From NCBI GenBank assembly GCA_963746465.1, contig CAVVAY010000001.1, positions 1-54,257 of the forward strand: 54,257 nt of DNA, in the 5' to 3' direction. Source of the stretch: CAVVAY01 sp963746465. Lineage in GTDB: Bacteria > Actinomycetota > Actinomycetes > JACCUZ01. The translations under genes and the position numbers were made by a program. The notes beneath the pieces were generated by a model. It made no database searches, was not told the origin of the DNA, and worked only from the letters and a program-made list of their open reading frames with translations. Positions 49,982 through 54,257 of this stretch are shown in pieces; within the stretch, counting starts at the first letter, position 1; each line of letters opens with the position of its first letter.

Positions 49982-50484
49982 ACCAGCTGGCCACCTCCAG
50001 GACCGCGCGGCACCGGCGGATCGTCGACCTGCTCGAGACCTGCCGGGTCCGCTCGCAGGGCGAGCTTGCCGGGCTACTCGCGGCCGACGGGCTGAAGGTG
50101 ACCCAGACCACGCTGTCCCGCGACCTCGACGAGCTCGGCGCCGTCAAGATCCGCGACGGCGGGGGAGACCTGGTCTACGCGGTGCCGGCCGAGGGCGGCG
50201 ACCCGACACCGCGGCTCGCACCGGCTGACGGCGAGGCCGCCGGGCGGCTGTCCCGGCTGGCCGGCGAGCTGCTCGTCTCGGCCGACGCTTCGGCCAACCT
50301 GGTCGTGCTGCGCACCCCGCCGGGCGCCGCGCAGTTCCTCGCCTCCGCACTCGACCGGGCCGGCCTGCCGGACGTCGTGGGCACCATCGCCGGCGACGAC
50401 ACCGTCATGGTCATCGCCCGTGATCCCGCCGGCGGCGAAGCCCTGGCCACCCGGCTGCTCGACCTCGCCGCACCCCAGACCTGA
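49978..50484 (+). CDS. argR: arginine repressor
   Basis: ArgR binds ARG boxes as an arginine-dependent hexamer. The 168-aa protein has an N-terminal winged helix (TARHRRIVDLLETCRVRSQGELAGLLAADGLKVTQTTLSRDLDELGAVKI) and a C-terminal oligomerisation/arginine-binding domain with GTIAGDDTVMVIARD. It sits within the operon that it should control through the boxes at 44754-44790, forming a feedback loop. GTG 49978 overlaps argF by 4 nt. Confidence 0.96.
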   Translation: MNQLATSRTARHRRIVDLLETCRVRSQGELAGLLAADGLKVTQTTLSRDLDELGAVKIRDGGGDLVYAVPAEGGDPTPRLAPADGEAAGRLSRLAGELLVSADASANLVVLRTPPGAAQFLASALDRAGLPDVVGTIAGDDTVMVIARDPAGGEALATRLLDLAAPQT

Positions 50485-50509
50485 CCACGCACCAGCAAGG
50501 AGAGAACTC

Positions 50510-51724
<1,215 letters not shown>

Positions 51725-51750
51725 CCCGCGCCGGCTGAACGAAATGGCCG

Positions 51751-51834
51751 TCGACCACGTATGGCATGCGTATGGGTGCCTTGCCAGGCGCCTGTGCCTC
51801 GCAAAGTACCGACCCACCTGCCATACGTGGTCGA
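51751..51834. repeat. ~84-bp imperfect palindrome between argG and argH
   Basis: TCGACCACGTATGGCA (51751-51766) and TGCCATACGTGGTCGA (51819-51834) are a perfect 16-bp inverted repeat with a 52-nt inner part. The inner part also forms GGTGCC-TTGCCA-GGCGCC (51775-51792), and GGCGCC is close to the centre. Outside the repeat, CCG (left) and CGG (right) extend the match past a 1-nt bulge. It has no U tract, so it is not an obvious terminator; it resembles a REP or MITE-type palindrome or a regulatory hairpin. Confidence 0.8.
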
Positions 51835-51858
51835 ACGGAAGCAGAGGATGATCGAGGT

Positions 51859-53275
<1,417 letters not shown>

Positions 53276-53286
<11 letters not shown>

Positions 53287-53911
53287 CCGCCAGCTGACAG
53301 CGGACTTCTTCGCCCGACCGGTCCTCCAGGTCGCCCCCGACCTGCTGGGAGCCGTCGTCCGCCACGCCGGGCCGGCCGGGCCGGTGGCGGTGCGGCTCAC
53401 CGAGGTCGAGGCGTACGCCGGCGAGCAGGACCCGGGCTCGCACGCGTTCCGCGGCCGGACCCCGCGCACCGAGGTGATGTTCGGTCCCCCCGGCCGGGTC
53501 TACGTCTACTTCACCTACGGCATGCACTGGTGCATGAACCTGGTCTGCGGCCCGGCCGGCGAAGCCTCCGCGGTGCTGCTCCGCGCGGGGGAGGTGGTGG
53601 AGGGTCTCGAGCTCGCCTCCTCCCGACGTACGACGGCGAGGACGGCCCGCGAGCTTGCCAGCGGGCCGGCCCGGCTCACGGTCGCGCTCGGGGTCGACGG
53701 CACCCACAACGGTGGCGACGCCACCGACCCGGGCTCCTGCCTGACGGTGCTGGCCGGCGTGCCCGACCCCGGCGCCGACGTGCAGCGCGGTCCCCGGGTA
53801 GGTGTCGCCGGCGACGGCGCGACGCACCCGTGGCGGTTCTGGCTGGCCGGCGACTCCAGCGTCTCGGCGTACCGGCCGGCGGTATCGCGTACCGGCCGCC
53901 GGCGTCGCTAG
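53276..53911 (+). CDS. DNA-3-methyladenine glycosylase (AAG/MPG family)
   Basis: A 211-aa alkyl-purine DNA glycosylase that removes 3-methyladenine and similar bases by base flipping. Motifs of the family: FFARPVLQVAPDLLGAVV, RLTEVEAYAGEQDPGSHAFRGRTPRTEVMFGPPGRVYVYFTYGMHWCMN (catalytic Glu in TEVEAY, nucleobase pocket Tyr/His) and LASGPARLTVALGVDGTHNG. GTG 53276 overlaps the argH end by 11 nt. arg-mpg-tyrS order is common in actinobacteria. Confidence 0.94.
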
Positions 53912-53925
53912 GGCAGGCTGGGCTC

Positions 53926-54257
53926 GTGACTACCGCCGACGAGCTCCTCGACGACCTGCAGTGGCGCGGCCTGATCGCGCTGAGCACCGACCTCGGCGCC
54001 TTGCGCGAGGCACTCGGCGCCGGGCCGGTCACGTACTACGTGGGCTTCGACCCGACCTCGCCGAGCCTGCACCACGGACACCTGGTCCAGGTGCTCACGG
54101 CGCGACGGCTGCAGGAGGCGGGGCACCGGCCGCTGGCGCTCGTGGGCGGGTCCACCGGCCTGATCGGCGATCCCAGGCCGACCGCCGAACGGACCCTCAA
54201 CACCAAGGAGACGGTCGCGTCCTGGGTGGAGAACATCCGCTCCCAGATCGAGCCCTT
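53926..54257 (+). CDS. tyrS: tyrosyl-tRNA synthetase (5' part, cut by window end)
   Basis: The first about 110 residues of TyrRS: ADELLDDLQWRGLIALST, then YYVGFDPTSPSLHHGHLVQV (class I HIGH-type motif HHGH) and LALVGGSTGLIGDPRP, ending inside the catalytic domain. The KMSKS-type loop and S4 domain are outside the window. GTG 53926 lies 6 nt after a weak CAGGCT box; no ribosome site is seen, so a leaderless start is possible. In Gram-positives tyrS is often under a T-box, but no T-box leader fits in the 14-nt gap. Confidence 0.93.
   Translation, partial: MTTADELLDDLQWRGLIALSTDLGALREALGAGPVTYYVGFDPTSPSLHHGHLVQVLTARRLQEAGHRPLALVGGSTGLIGDPRPTAERTLNTKETVASWVENIRSQIEP

Noticed and set aside
53890..53925. 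T-box leader before tyrS
   Set aside because: Only 14 nt separate the glycosylase stop from GTG 53926 and no T-box sequence is present upstream.

Overview
This window comes from a high-GC Gram-positive chromosome (Actinomycetota). Evidence for this: very high GC with G/C-ending codons, many GTG starts, RbpA (an actinobacterial RNA polymerase-binding protein), the uvrC-rapZ-yvcK-whiA sporulation/cell-wall locus, a mycothiol-dependent maleylpyruvate isomerase-type protein, and the actinobacterial order infC-rpmI-rplT-tsnR-pheST-argCJBDFRGH-tyrS. Genus cannot be fixed by eye. I see no rRNA, tRNA, CRISPR array, prophage or recognisable transposase.

Layout. (1) 1-5876: rpsA with its promoter, leader and terminator, a polytopic membrane acyltransferase-like protein, coaE and uvrB. 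(2) 5893-11342: a VOC protein, a yybP-ykoY-type manganese riboswitch ahead of two tandem terC genes, a TSUP transporter broken by an apparent 1-base indel between its two halves, an MBL hydrolase, a small unknown gene and an MDMPI-like protein. (3) 11430-14425: uvrA and its terminator. (4) 14568-18562: a signalling island with a receiver-only regulator divergent from a NarL-type regulator, a multi-PAS histidine kinase and a Tat-type Rieske lipoprotein. (5) 18615-27528: uvrC-rapZ-yvcK-whiA, then gap-pgk-tpiA-secG and rbpA. (6) 27571-30236: a CaiB/BaiF CoA-transferase coupled to a fused carboxyltransferase. (7) 30320-31614: a predicted AbiEi-like/PD-(D/E)XK nuclease gene bounded by two inverted copies of an ~80-bp palindromic repeat; a third copy lies between whiA and gap. 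(8) 31667-35752: carbamate kinase plus a cyanurate/barbiturate ring-opening amidohydrolase, a GNAT protein, a phosphoribosyltransferase and an SseB protein. (9) 35792-43222: infC (apparent ATC start, attenuator-like leader), rpmI, rplT, a SPOUT methyltransferase with an N-terminal indel, an orphan kinase, pheS and pheT. (10) 43212-54257: SDR, methyltransferase, complete argCJBDFRGH under a double ARG box, a 3-methyladenine glycosylase and the start of tyrS.

How it works together: the region is mainly housekeeping (translation, nucleotide excision repair, glycolysis, arginine synthesis) with accessory insertions. Recurrent themes are leaderless starts (TANNNT ending 6-7 nt before a start codon at nine or more genes), 4-nt stop/start overlaps, and tiny ORFs that bridge adjacent genes (before coaE, pheS/pheT, argJ/argB). 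The repeat-bounded nuclease cassette is the best candidate for an undescribed system; the riboswitch, the infC leader and the argG-argH palindrome are the most structured non-coding elements.
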